Source: DASUAS01 sp963720765 (GTDB lineage Bacteria; Actinomycetota; Acidimicrobiia; IMCC26256; DASPTH01). From it: 64,000 nt of DNA. The position numbers and the translations under genes were made by a program. Each line of letters begins with the position of its first letter. Position 1 is the first letter of the stretch. Location of the stretch: positions 372,001-436,000 of the forward strand of contig CAVRGS010000011.1 in the NCBI GenBank assembly GCA_963720765.1, read 5' to 3'. The notes under the pieces are model-generated. The model saw only the letters and a program-made list of their open reading frames with translations. It ran no database searches and had not been told where the DNA came from. Shown piece by piece: positions 27,308-35,670 of this stretch.

Positions 27308-29122
27308 ATGGCGATCGACGTACAGGCCCTCCGCGCGCAGCCGCTCGATCCCGAGGTCGAGGCCGAGCTCGTCCGCTTCGAGGACGGCGTCCAGCGCTAC
27401 CTCGCCGGTGAGATCGACGACGACGCCTTCCGCGTCTTCCGGCTCAACCAGGGGATCTACGGGCAGCGCCAGGGCGGCCACAACCAGATGCTGCGGGTGA
27501 AGATCCCCTACGGCAAGGTGGAGCCCGACCAGCTCGAGATGCTGGCCCACATCGCGGAGACCTACTCCCGCGGCTGGGGCCACCTCACCACGAGGCAGAA
27601 CGCGCAGTTCCACTTCGTGCAGCTCGAGGACACCCCCGCCGCGCTGCGGCTCCTCGCCTCGGTGGGGCTCACCAGCCGCGAGGCGTGCGGCGACACCGTG
27701 CGCAACGTGATGGGCTGCCACCTCGCCGGCGCGTGCCCCTACGAGGTGCTCGACATCAGTCCGTGGGCCGAGGCGACCAAGGACCTCTTCCTCCGCAACC
27801 CCATCGCACAGCGGATGCCGCGCAAGTTCAAGATCAACTTCTCGGGCTGCGCCACCGACTGCGGCCAGGCGATGTTCAACGACGTCGGCGTGGTCGCGGT
27901 CAACCGCCCGCTCCCCGACGGCACCGTCGAAGCCGGCTTCCGCGTGTTCATGGCGGGCGGGCTCGGCGCCAACCCGCACCCGGCGATCGCGCTGGAGGAG
28001 TTCACGCCGCGCGACGACCTCCTCGCCACCATCGAGTCGATCCTGCGGGTGCAGGATCACCACGGCAACCGCGACAACAAGCTCCGGGCGCGCCTGAAGT
28101 GGCTCGTCGACACCATGGGTGCCGACGAGCTGCGCGAGCGCATCTTCAAGGAGCGCAAGTTCCTGATCGGTTCCGCGACCTACCCCGGCGGCGTGCCGGC
28201 GATCGTCGACGAGCGCGGTGACGCGCCCGCGGGGATGGGCACCGAGATCCCCGCCGACGGCGGGCTGATCGGCTCCGGTGCCACCCCGGTGCAGTTCGCC
28301 GGTCTCACGCCTCTGCAGCAGTGGGACACCGCGAACGTCGTGCGCGGTCGGGCGAACGGCACGGTGAGCGCGTACGCGTGGTGCCGTCTCGGCGACATCA
28401 CCCCCGACCAGTTCCGCGGCCTGGCGCAGATCCAGCGCGACTTCGCCACCGCTGACCAACCGCTCGAGGTGCGCGTCACCAACCGGCAGAACTTCGTGCT
28501 GCGCGGCCTCACCGAGGATCAGCTCCCCGAGATGCACGCGCGCCTTGCCGAGCTCGGCATGGCCGAGGCGGGCGCCGAGCTCGCGCGCGACGTCGTGTCG
28601 TGCCCGGGCGCCGACACCTGCAACCTCGCGGTCACCCAGTCGCGGGGCCTCGCCGCCGACATCGGTGACGCGCTCGAGAAGGCTGGACTCGCCGAAGTGG
28701 GCGGCGTGCGCATCAACATCTCCGGGTGCACCAACTCGTGCGGTCAGCACCACATCGCCGACATCGGCTTCCTCGGTCTCGAGCGCCGAGCGCACGGTCG
28801 TGCGGCTCCCGGGTACCAGATGGAGCTCGGCGGCCACGTGAGCAACATGACGATCACCTTCGGCAAGAAGGCGTCCAAGCTCCCCGCCAAGCGGGCGTCG
28901 GAAGCGGTCGTGCGGGTGGTCGAGCAGTTCGCGGGAGAACGCGACGCGGGCGAGACGTTCTCCTCGTGGCTCGAGCGCACCGGCGGCGCGGCGGCGGTGG
29001 GCAAGACCCTCGTCGACCTCGACGAGTTCCCCACCCCTGAAGAGGCGCCCGACTACTACGTCGACTTCGACGAGACCGGTCCCTACGTGGCCGAGACCGG
29101 CGACTCCGAGTGCGCGACGTGA
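27308..29122 (+). CDS. Siroheme-dependent nitrite/sulfite reductase
   Basis: The 604-residue protein has two repeats of the ferredoxin-like plus siroheme/4Fe-4S domain. It reduces sulfite to sulfide or nitrite to ammonia with six electrons from ferredoxin or another donor. Each half carries a C-X5-C and C-X3-C pair: C137/C143 and C181/C185 in the first half, C432/C438 and C474/C478 in the second (CPGADTC, GCTNSCG). Other signatures are RGWGHLTTRQNAQFHFVQLE and RVTNRQNFVLRG. Direct coupling to cysH favours sulfite as the substrate. The start ATG is at 27308, with no ribosome site, suggesting a leaderless message. Confidence 0.85.
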   Translation: MAIDVQALRAQPLDPEVEAELVRFEDGVQRYLAGEIDDDAFRVFRLNQGIYGQRQGGHNQMLRVKIPYGKVEPDQLEMLAHIAETYSRGWGHLTTRQNAQFHFVQLEDTPAALRLLASVGLTSREACGDTVRNVMGCHLAGACPYEVLDISPWAEATKDLFLRNPIAQRMPRKFKINFSGCATDCGQAMFNDVGVVAVNRPLPDGTVEAGFRVFMAGGLGANPHPAIALEEFTPRDDLLATIESILRVQDHHGNRDNKLRARLKWLVDTMGADELRERIFKERKFLIGSATYPGGVPAIVDERGDAPAGMGTEIPADGGLIGSGATPVQFAGLTPLQQWDTANVVRGRANGTVSAYAWCRLGDITPDQFRGLAQIQRDFATADQPLEVRVTNRQNFVLRGLTEDQLPEMHARLAELGMAEAGAELARDVVSCPGADTCNLAVTQSRGLAADIGDALEKAGLAEVGGVRINISGCTNSCGQHHIADIGFLGLERRAHGRAAPGYQMELGGHVSNMTITFGKKASKLPAKRASEAVVRVVEQFAGERDAGETFSSWLERTGGAAAVGKTLVDLDEFPTPEEAPDYYVDFDETGPYVAETGDSECAT

Positions 29123-29832
29123 CCGCCACCCAGACGCAGGACCAGTCGGAGGCGCCGGATCTCGCAGATCTCGCGCGCGTGTCCGCGGACCTCGAGCAGG
29201 AGCCCGCGTCGTCGGCGATCAAGTGGGCGTGGGAGACGTTCGGCGAAGGCGCGGTGCTCGCAGCCTCCTTCCAGGACTGCGTGCTGATCGACATCGCCAC
29301 GCAGGTCGTCCCCGAGATGGAAGTGGTCTTCCTCGACACGCAGTACCACTTCGCGGAGACGCTCTGGTACGTCGAGCAGGTGCGCGAGCGCTACGACCTC
29401 AACCTGCGCGTGATCTCGCCGCAGATCGCGCCCGACAACCTCTGGCAGGTCGACCCCGACGAGTGCTGCGCGATGCGCAAGGTCGAGCCGCTGGCGCGTG
29501 CGCTCGAAGGGAAGTCGGCGTGGCTCACCGGCCTGCGCCGCGACGAGGCGCCGACGCGTGCGAACGCACCGGTCGTCGGCTTCGACGTCGGGCGCGGGAT
29601 CGTGAAGGTCAACCCGATCGCGAACTGGAGCCACGACGAGATCGACGGTTACGTCGCCGACCGGGGCCTTCCCGTGCACCCGCTGCGCGACAAGGGGTAC
29701 CCGTCGATCGGGTGCTGGCCCTGCACCAACCCGGTGAAGGACGGCGACGACCCGCGCGCCGGCCGCTGGACCAACAGCGGCAAGCTCGAGTGCGGGCTCC
29801 ACGGCTGGACGCCCTCGGCCGAACCCAGCTGA
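29119..29832 (+). CDS. cysH: Assimilatory adenylyl-sulfate (APS) reductase
   Basis: About 237 residues, the PAPS/APS reductase family. It shows SFQDCVLIDIATQVVPEMEV (ATP-PPase-like fold) and FLDTQYHFAETLWYVEQV. The 4Fe-4S cysteine pattern is the CC pair at about 116-117 plus CWPC (199/202). The reactive ECGLH is near the C-terminus. The CC...CXXC cluster pattern marks enzymes that use APS rather than PAPS. It reduces activated sulfate to sulfite for the upstream reductase. The GTG at 29119 overlaps the upstream stop (GTGA); a GTG three codons earlier (29110) is also possible. Confidence 0.9.
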   Translation: MTATQTQDQSEAPDLADLARVSADLEQEPASSAIKWAWETFGEGAVLAASFQDCVLIDIATQVVPEMEVVFLDTQYHFAETLWYVEQVRERYDLNLRVISPQIAPDNLWQVDPDECCAMRKVEPLARALEGKSAWLTGLRRDEAPTRANAPVVGFDVGRGIVKVNPIANWSHDEIDGYVADRGLPVHPLRDKGYPSIGCWPCTNPVKDGDDPRAGRWTNSGKLECGLHGWTPSAEPS

Positions 29833-29842
29833 GTCGTTCCCG

Positions 29843-30598
29843 TTGAGCGTCCACGAGGTCGCGAGCTCCGGGTTCGGCGCCGAAGCCGACGCCTACGAAC
29901 GCGCTCGTCCCTCGTACCCGCCCGACGCGGTGGCGTGGATCGTCGACGCGCTGGGCATCTCGCCCGGCCGTGCCGTCGCCGACGTCGCCGCGGGGACCGG
30001 CAAGTTCACGCGACTCCTCGCACCGATCGGCGCGTGGCTCGTGGCCGTGGAACCGGTGGCGGGCATGCGGGCACGACTCCCGCGCATGCCCACGACGGCA
30101 GCGAGCGCAGAGGCGTTGCCCTTCGCCGACGGGTCGCTCGACGCGATCACCGTCGCCCAGGCGTTCCACTGGTTCGACGCCTCCACCGCCCTGGAGGAGT
30201 TCCACCGCGTGCTGCGACCGGGCGGGCGCTTGGCACTGATCTGGAACGCGCGCGACCGGTCGGTGCCGTGGGTGGACGAGGTGTGGTCGATCATGGACCG
30301 CGTCGAGAAGCGGGCGCCGTGGCGCGCCCACGACGAGTGGCGCGAGTCTGCGTTCGTGGACACGCCGTTCTTCGGTCCTCTGCACGAGGCGACGTTCCAC
30401 CACGAGCAGCTCCTCTCCCCCGCCGACGTCGTGGAACGGGTGCGCAGCGTCAGCCACGTGGCGGTGCTGCCGCTCGCCCAACGGCAGGCAGTGCTCGACG
30501 AGGTACGTCACCTGCTGCGCGACGATCCCGCGACGGCCGGTCGCGAGGAGGTCGCGCTTCCCTACCGGGTCGACGCGTTCTGGACCGAGAGGAACTGA
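29843..30598 (+). CDS. Class I SAM-dependent methyltransferase
   Basis: A 251-residue methyltransferase of the type with an FGAEADAYERARPSYP start, frequent in actinobacterial SAM methyltransferases. Motif I is VADVAAGTGKFTRLLAP, the acidic residue after strand 2 is in VAVEPVAGMRARLP, and later motifs include AEALPFADGSLDAITVAQAF and HRVLRPGGRLALIWNAR. The substrate is unknown. It begins with TTG at 29843, 10 bp after cysH, and is followed 1 bp later by the SRPBCC gene, so these form one transcription unit. Confidence 0.8.
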   Translation: MSVHEVASSGFGAEADAYERARPSYPPDAVAWIVDALGISPGRAVADVAAGTGKFTRLLAPIGAWLVAVEPVAGMRARLPRMPTTAASAEALPFADGSLDAITVAQAFHWFDASTALEEFHRVLRPGGRLALIWNARDRSVPWVDEVWSIMDRVEKRAPWRAHDEWRESAFVDTPFFGPLHEATFHHEQLLSPADVVERVRSVSHVAVLPLAQRQAVLDEVRHLLRDDPATAGREEVALPYRVDAFWTERN

Positions 30599-30599
30599 C

Positions 30600-31070
30600 G
30601 TGCCGCTGTCGACGTACGAGTTCACGGTGCCGTCGAGCGCGCCGCCTGGCGCGGTGTTCGAAGTCCTCGCCGACGCAACCCGCTGGAAGGACTGGGCGGG
30701 ATCGATGATCACCGTCTCCGAGTGGGACCGCGAAGGCGACCCCGCGCCGGGTGGCGTGGGCGCAGTACGCAAGCTCGGCCGGCCCCCCGCGTACGCGCTC
30801 GAACAGATCCTCGAGTACGACCCGCCCCACCACATGGCCTACACCATCGTGCGCGGCATCCCCGTGCGCGGGTACCACGCCGACATCGATCTCGTCGCCA
30901 CCCCCGACGGCGGGACGACCATCCGCTGGTCGGGGGCGTTCGAGCCGAAGATCCCCGGCACCGGAGCGATGTTCGCCGCGGTGCTCGGCCGCATCGTGCA
31001 GGGGTACGGGCGCGCGGCCGCAGCCGAGGCCGAACGGCGCGCCAACACCGCGACCGGTGACGCTCGCTAG
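30600..31070 (+). CDS. SRPBCC (START/Bet v1-like) family protein
   Basis: A 156-residue protein with the polyketide-cyclase/dehydrase-like SRPBCC fold: STYEFTVPSSAPPGAVFEVL, ATRWKDWAGSMI and GGTTIRWSGAFEPKIPGTG. These proteins bind hydrophobic ligands in a deep cavity; the ligand here is unknown. It starts with GTG one base after the methyltransferase stop. It could act with the methyltransferase, or simply share its transcript. Confidence 0.72.
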   Translation: MPLSTYEFTVPSSAPPGAVFEVLADATRWKDWAGSMITVSEWDREGDPAPGGVGAVRKLGRPPAYALEQILEYDPPHHMAYTIVRGIPVRGYHADIDLVATPDGGTTIRWSGAFEPKIPGTGAMFAAVLGRIVQGYGRAAAAEAERRANTATGDAR

Positions 31071-31115
31071 AGTCCGCGCGGCACTACGAACTCGACGAAC
31101 GTCGGAGGTCAGTCC

Positions 31116-32054
31116 GTGAACGGAGACGCGCACGACGCCGAGCAGCAGGGCCCGCCGGCGGGGCCTCCCCCGTGGCTCGACGAGACGATCCAGCAGCGGA
31201 TCGGGTGGCGCGATGGCGACATCGTCGTCTCGGTGCCACCGAAGAGCGGCACGACGTGGACGATGAACATCGTCCACCAGCTGCGGACGGGCGGCGACGC
31301 AGAGTTCGCCGACATCTACGCGGAGGTGCCCTGGCCTGAGATCGTGCCCCACCCGGATGCCGATCGCGACGCCCTGGTCGCTCGGTTCGACGCCATGCCC
31401 GCCAGCCCACGCCGGGCCTTCAAGTCGCACGCGGCACCGCCCACCCTCCCGTACCAGGCGCCCGGCGCGGGCCCCGACGTGCGCTACGTGGTCGTCGCCC
31501 GCAACCCCGACGAGGCCGTCGCTTCGTTCCGCCCGTTCCTCGCCGCGCACTCCGACGCCTGGTTCGACCTCTGGCAGGTGCCGAGGGACGCCGTCGTGGG
31601 TCCCGACTTCGAGACGTTCTTCGCCGGCATCGGCAGCCACGGCATCGCACCGATGGTCTTCGGGGTCGTGGCGGGATGGTGGCCGCTGCGCAATCAGCCC
31701 AACGTCCTGCTCGTGCACTACGCCGACCTCAAGCGCGAACCCGAAGCGACGATCCGGACCATCGCCGAATTCGTCGGCTTCGACGTGCCCGACGCGAGCT
31801 GGCCCGCGATCCTCGAGTACACGTCGTTCTCGTGGATGAAGGCGCACGAGGACAAGTTCGAGCTGCGCAGCGTCTCGGAGACCCCGATTCTCGATGCCGG
31901 CGCGATGATGCGCCACGGCCAGACCGGCCGGAGCGCCGAAGACGGCGTCACGCCCGCGATCTCCGCGGCGATCGCCGAGATCGGCGGTTCGATCCTGACC
32001 GACCCGGCGGCGTTCGAGTGGTGCTACGAGGGCGGAGCAGTCCCGGTGCAGTAG
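31116..32054 (+). CDS. PAPS-dependent sulfotransferase
   Basis: 312 residues of the sulfotransfer_1 family. The 5'-phosphosulfate-binding loop is VSVPPKSGTTWTMNIV and the 3'-phosphate-binding region is YVVVARNPDEAVASF. FVGFDVP and FSWMKAHEDKF match the later PAPS-contacting motifs. It transfers a sulfuryl group from PAPS to an alcohol or amine acceptor, which cannot be named from sequence. PAP released would need a phosphatase such as the NrnA-like protein at 13.3-14.3 kb. It lies 45 bp after the SRPBCC gene in the same direction, downstream of the sulfate-assimilation pair. Confidence 0.82.
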   Translation: MNGDAHDAEQQGPPAGPPPWLDETIQQRIGWRDGDIVVSVPPKSGTTWTMNIVHQLRTGGDAEFADIYAEVPWPEIVPHPDADRDALVARFDAMPASPRRAFKSHAAPPTLPYQAPGAGPDVRYVVVARNPDEAVASFRPFLAAHSDAWFDLWQVPRDAVVGPDFETFFAGIGSHGIAPMVFGVVAGWWPLRNQPNVLLVHYADLKREPEATIRTIAEFVGFDVPDASWPAILEYTSFSWMKAHEDKFELRSVSETPILDAGAMMRHGQTGRSAEDGVTPAISAAIAEIGGSILTDPAAFEWCYEGGAVPVQ

Positions 32055-32099
32055 GGACCCACGCGCGCTTCGCCGGGCTGCGTCGACTCTCGACGACGC

Positions 32100-32405
32100 C
32101 TAGTACTCGGCGATCACGCTCAGGTCGACGAACTCCGGAGCACCGTCGAAGATCTCCGCCATCGTGGCCCGCGCGGCCGTGAGCTCCTGCTCGCGGTTCG
32201 GGTCGCTCTCCCGAGCGCGTGCCTGCTCCTCGCTCTCGAACACGACGAGCATGAAGACGCGGTTCGGGTCGTTCTGATCGACCATGGCCGTCGATCGCAC
32301 GAAGCCCGAACCAGGTTGCTCAGCGGCCTGGAACTGCTCGAACAACGTCGCCAGCTGGCCTTCCTGGCCCGGCTTCAGACGGGTCGTGATGAGCTGTGCC
32401 CACAT
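32100..32405 (-). CDS. Antibiotic-biosynthesis-monooxygenase (ABM)-like dimeric alpha/beta barrel protein
   Basis: A 101-residue protein, MWAQLITTRLKPGQEGQLAT then FEQFQAAEQPGSGFVRSTAM and NRVFMLVVFESEEQARARES, with the length and pattern of ABM/dimeric ferredoxin-like-fold proteins. Some are small cofactor-free oxygenases, others have no known activity. The ATG at 32405 has a GAAGGAG ribosome site upstream. It is transcribed divergently from the SDR gene and converges with the sulfotransferase gene. Confidence 0.6.
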   Translation of the reverse strand: MWAQLITTRLKPGQEGQLATLFEQFQAAEQPGSGFVRSTAMVDQNDPNRVFMLVVFESEEQARARESDPNREQELTAARATMAEIFDGAPEFVDLSVIAEY

Positions 32406-32574
32406 CGCGTGCTCCTTCGTTCGTCGGTGCTCGTGCCCGGTCGATGGGGTCGCGGCGGTCCGTGACGCGCCCCGTTCCCCGGGCATCCCGCGCCAGTCAA
32501 CCAGACACACGCGACCATCGTCACGGACCTGGTTCACTAGCGTTCGCAGGACGTCGCACACCGAGGGGGAACGC

Positions 32575-33327
32575 ATGGCCGGGCTCGAGCAGCTGGAGGG
32601 CCGCAACGCGGTCGTGACCGGGGCGGCGAGCGGGATCGGGCTCGCGACGACCGAGGCCTTCGTGGCCGCGGGCATGCGGGTGCTCATGACCGACCACGAC
32701 GAAGCGAGCCTGCACGAGCACGGGACGCGTCTGCGCGACTCGGGGGCCGAGGTGCACACGCTGGTCGTCGACGTCACCGACCCCGACGCGATGGAGCGCG
32801 CCGCCGACACCGCGGTCGAGCACTTCGGCGCGTTGCACGTGTGTCACAACAACGCGGGCATCGTCGCCGGCGGCAACTCGTGGGAGCTGCCGCTGTCGGA
32901 GTGGCGCCGAGTGATCGAGGTCGACCTCTGGGGCGTGATCCACGGCATCCATGCCTTCGTGCCCCGCATCCTCGCGTCGGGTGCACCGGGCTGGGTGGTG
33001 AACACCGCGTCGATGGCGGCGGTCACTGCCATCCCCGGCATCGGCCCCTACACCGCGTCGAAGCACGCGGTGCTCGGCATCTCCGACGGCTTGCGCGGCG
33101 AGCTCGCGGCCATCGACGCGCCGGTCGGCGTGAGCGTGGTGATGCCGGGCATGATCAGGACCGGCATGAATCCGTTCGGCAGCGTCTCCGCCGAGCAGGT
33201 GGCGGCCAACGTGCTCGACGCCATCCGCCGCGACCGTCCCTACGTGTTCACCGACGACCACCACATCCCCGAGGTGGAGACGCGCCTCACCGCGATCATG
33301 GCGTCACGCGCCGACGTGGTTTCGTGA
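32575..33327 (+). CDS. Short-chain dehydrogenase/reductase
   Basis: A 250-residue classical SDR. The NAD(P)-binding TGAASGIGLATTEAF motif, NNAG (CHNNAGIVAGGN), the catalytic Ser (VVNTASMAAV) and the YTASKHAV motif are all present. An Asp after strand 2 (MTDHDEASL) favours NAD. Substrate unknown. The start is the ATG at 32575 with an AGGGGGA site upstream. Its stop overlaps the start of a small membrane protein gene (GTGA). Confidence 0.85.
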   Translation: MAGLEQLEGRNAVVTGAASGIGLATTEAFVAAGMRVLMTDHDEASLHEHGTRLRDSGAEVHTLVVDVTDPDAMERAADTAVEHFGALHVCHNNAGIVAGGNSWELPLSEWRRVIEVDLWGVIHGIHAFVPRILASGAPGWVVNTASMAAVTAIPGIGPYTASKHAVLGISDGLRGELAAIDAPVGVSVVMPGMIRTGMNPFGSVSAEQVAANVLDAIRRDRPYVFTDDHHIPEVETRLTAIMASRADVVS

Positions 33328-33524
33328 GCGCCACCCGGCGCGGGGGATGGATCCGGCGGGCGATCGCGATCGTGCTGCTCCTCGTGGGCGTCGTGTGGTT
33401 CTTCCAGGGCGTCGGCGTGATCGAGGGCTCGTTCATGACCGGCGAGGCACTGTGGGCCGTGATCGGCACGTTCTGCGTCGCGGCCGGCATCGCGCTGCTC
33501 GTGGTGCGACCGACCCGTGTCTGA
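33324..33524 (+). CDS. Small two-helix membrane protein
   Basis: 66 residues starting from a GTG that overlaps the SDR stop by 4 bp. Two hydrophobic segments are visible: AIAIVLLLVGVVWFFQGVGV and LWAVIGTFCVAAGIALLVV, separated by a short loop with IEGSFMTGE. No family recognised by name, though similar tiny proteins are common in actinobacteria. The overlap argues it is co-translated with the SDR. Confidence 0.55.
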   Translation: MSATRRGGWIRRAIAIVLLLVGVVWFFQGVGVIEGSFMTGEALWAVIGTFCVAAGIALLVVRPTRV

Positions 33525-33541
33525 CGCACCGGCGACGACCG

Positions 33542-34096
33542 CTACCCCGTGAACATCGGCGCGCTGACGATCTCGGGCGCGGGTGCCGGCTGGTCTGCCA
33601 GCAACGTGAGGATGCCCATGCCGTAGACGGCCCCGCTCACGGTCGCCGGGAAGAACGCGTCGACACGTTCCACCTGCGATCCACACCCGGTCGGTGCCGC
33701 GGGATCGGACGACGGGGTGCCCGCCTCGACCACGCCGCAGGAATAGAGGGGAATGCCGAAGAGGCCGCCGGCCTGCAGAGCGGAGAGCTCACAGCCGACG
33801 TAGGCGCCCTCGCCGCCCGCTTCGAGGACCGGGATGTCGAAGGTGATCGGATCGAACGGACTCGACATGGTCTGGGTCTGGTCGACGACGGTACCGACGG
33901 GATCTCCCCCGTTGTTCCCGCACAACGCGTGCACGACGAGCGAGCCACCGAGCGGTGGCGAACCGTTCCCGAACGACACGTTGACCACGATCTGGTTCAC
34001 GGCCGCGGTATCGGCACGAGCGGACAAGGGCATTGCAGCGATCGCCGCCGCGACGACGCACAGCGCCAGCAGCGTCTCCGTCGCGCGTCGTCGCAT
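33542..34096 (-). CDS. Secreted hypothetical protein with C-terminal APMFTG
   Basis: About 184 residues with a signal peptide (MRRRATETLLALCVVAAAIA then ending ARADT), so probably exported. The mature part is rich in Gly, Ala and Pro with four Cys residues that could pair (ALCGNNGG, VGCEL, YSCGVV, TGCGS). No domain recognised. Its C-terminus, EIVSAPMFTG, resembles the C-terminus of the secreted hydrolase at 49.5 kb (VLAPTFTG). Start ATG 34096 chosen because it gives a standard signal peptide; an in-frame ATG lies 12 codons upstream. Confidence 0.5.
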   Translation of the reverse strand: MRRRATETLLALCVVAAAIAAMPLSARADTAAVNQIVVNVSFGNGSPPLGGSLVVHALCGNNGGDPVGTVVDQTQTMSSPFDPITFDIPVLEAGGEGAYVGCELSALQAGGLFGIPLYSCGVVEAGTPSSDPAAPTGCGSQVERVDAFFPATVSGAVYGMGILTLLADQPAPAPEIVSAPMFTG

Positions 34097-34236
34097 CCGT
34101 GCAGTGTCCCAGATCGCACCCGAGACCGGCAACGGCCGCCGCGTTCGTCAGCGAATCACCCAGTTGGGGTGATGAAGGCGCTCGTCGCGCGGCGGAGGCT
34201 CGGCGCAGTCACTCCGCCGAGCAGAGGAACCCGATC

Positions 34237-34440
34237 ATGGTGCTCGCCCTGTCCGCTGGTGCGTGGATCGCCGGCATCGCCTTCGTCGTCATCTGGGTCG
34301 CCCTGGCGTTCTGGCCCGCGCGCGTCGCCGGGCGCAAGGGCCACAGCTTCTTCGGCTTCTTCCTGCTGAGCCTGCTGTTCTTCCCGCTCGCGCTGATCCT
34401 GGCCTACGTCGCCGACGATCGGACCGCGCGCGTCGCCTGA
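34237..34440 (+). CDS. Small two-helix membrane protein
   Basis: 67 residues beginning MVLALSAGAWIAGIAFVVIW, with two hydrophobic segments separated by the basic loop ARVAGRKGHSF and a second segment FFLLSLLFFPLALILAYV, ending in DDRTARVA. The G-rich basic turn followed by FFGFFLLSLLFFPLAL is seen in small membrane proteins of unknown function. A GAGGAA ribosome site precedes the ATG. It is convergent with ispG. Confidence 0.55.
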   Translation: MVLALSAGAWIAGIAFVVIWVALAFWPARVAGRKGHSFFGFFLLSLLFFPLALILAYVADDRTARVA

Positions 34441-34449
34441 TCGAAACGG

Positions 34450-35667
34450 TCAGTCGGCGATCTCGCGGATGCGGTCGATCTTGTCGTCGCTGTGGTTGGC
34501 GTCGAGGCCCTGGATCTGGAGGAGCTCCTCGCGCGTGGCGGCGGCGATCGCTTCCGCGTTCTCGTCGGCGGCCGCGAGTCGGGCGTCGAACCCCTCGGCG
34601 ATGATCGCCTCGGCCTCGGCCACGAGCGCGCCGACCATCTCGGATTCGGGGACCACCCTCACGATCTTGCCGCGCACGAACAGGTGACCCTTGCCGCGCC
34701 CGGCGGCGATCCCGAGGTCGGCGCCGGCGGCCTCACCCGGACCGTTCACCACGCAGCCCATCACCGCGACCTGCAGCGGGATGTTGCGGGTCTCGAACGC
34801 GTCCATGGCATCGCGCGCGACCTTGATCACGTCGACTTCGGCGCGCCCGCACGACGGGCACGCGATGAGGTCGACGCCCTTGCGCTCGCGCAGACCCATC
34901 GCCTCGAGCAGCTGGCGCCCGGCCTTGGCCTCCTCCACCGGGTCGGCGGTGAGCGAGAAACGAATGGTGTCGCCGATGCCCTCGGCCAACAGCGTGGCGA
35001 TGCCGGCCGTCGACTTCACCAGCCCACCGGGCAACGGACCGGCTTCGGTGACTCCGAGGTGCAGCGGGTGGTCGACGGTCTCCGAGAGCAGCCGGTAGGC
35101 GTCGATCATCGTGGGGACGTTCGACGACTTCACCGAGATCTTGACGTCGTCGAACCCGACCTCGGCGAAGTACCCGAGCTCGCGCTGGGCGGATGCGACC
35201 AGCGCCTCGGGCGTGGGGCCGCCGTACTCCTCGGCGATGTCGGGGTCGAGCGATCCTGCATTGACCCCGATGCGGATGGGGAGCCCGCGGTCCTTCGCCT
35301 CGCGGGCGACGATCTTGATGCGCTCGGGCTTGCGGATGTTGCCCGGGTTGAGCCGCAGGCCGGCGACCCCCGCCTCCATCGCCGCGAGCGCGAGCTTGTA
35401 GTGGAAGTGGATGTCGGCGATGAGCGGCACCGGCGAACGCGGCACGATCCGGGCCAGCGCTTCGGCCGCCGGCTCCTCGTTGCAGGTGCAGCGCACGATG
35501 TCGGCGCCCGCGGCGGCCAGTGAGTAGATCTGCGCGAGCGTGCCGTCGACGTCGGCGGTCTTCGTGGTGGTCATCGACTGCACCGTGATCGGCGCGCCCC
35601 CGCCGACCTGCACGTTGCCCACGCGCAACGGGCGCGTCACGCGGCGGGGCGAGGATGTCGTGATCAC
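34450..35667 (-). CDS. ispG: (E)-4-hydroxy-3-methylbut-2-enyl-diphosphate synthase
   Basis: IspG (GcpE) is the 4Fe-4S enzyme of the penultimate step of the MEP isoprenoid pathway. The TIM-barrel part has PITVQSMTTTKTADV and LRLNPGNIR; the cluster-binding Cys residues appear in LIACPSCGRAE and VMGCVVNGPGEA. Length (405 residues) is normal for the bacterial two-domain form. It starts with GTG 3 bp after the rseP stop. Together with dxr two genes upstream it gives two MEP-pathway steps in one operon. Confidence 0.95.
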   Translation of the reverse strand: MITTSSPRRVTRPLRVGNVQVGGGAPITVQSMTTTKTADVDGTLAQIYSLAAAGADIVRCTCNEEPAAEALARIVPRSPVPLIADIHFHYKLALAAMEAGVAGLRLNPGNIRKPERIKIVAREAKDRGLPIRIGVNAGSLDPDIAEEYGGPTPEALVASAQRELGYFAEVGFDDVKISVKSSNVPTMIDAYRLLSETVDHPLHLGVTEAGPLPGGLVKSTAGIATLLAEGIGDTIRFSLTADPVEEAKAGRQLLEAMGLRERKGVDLIACPSCGRAEVDVIKVARDAMDAFETRNIPLQVAVMGCVVNGPGEAAGADLGIAAGRGKGHLFVRGKIVRVVPESEMVGALVAEAEAIIAEGFDARLAAADENAEAIAAATREELLQIQGLDANHSDDKIDRIREIAD

Positions 35668-35670
35668 GCG

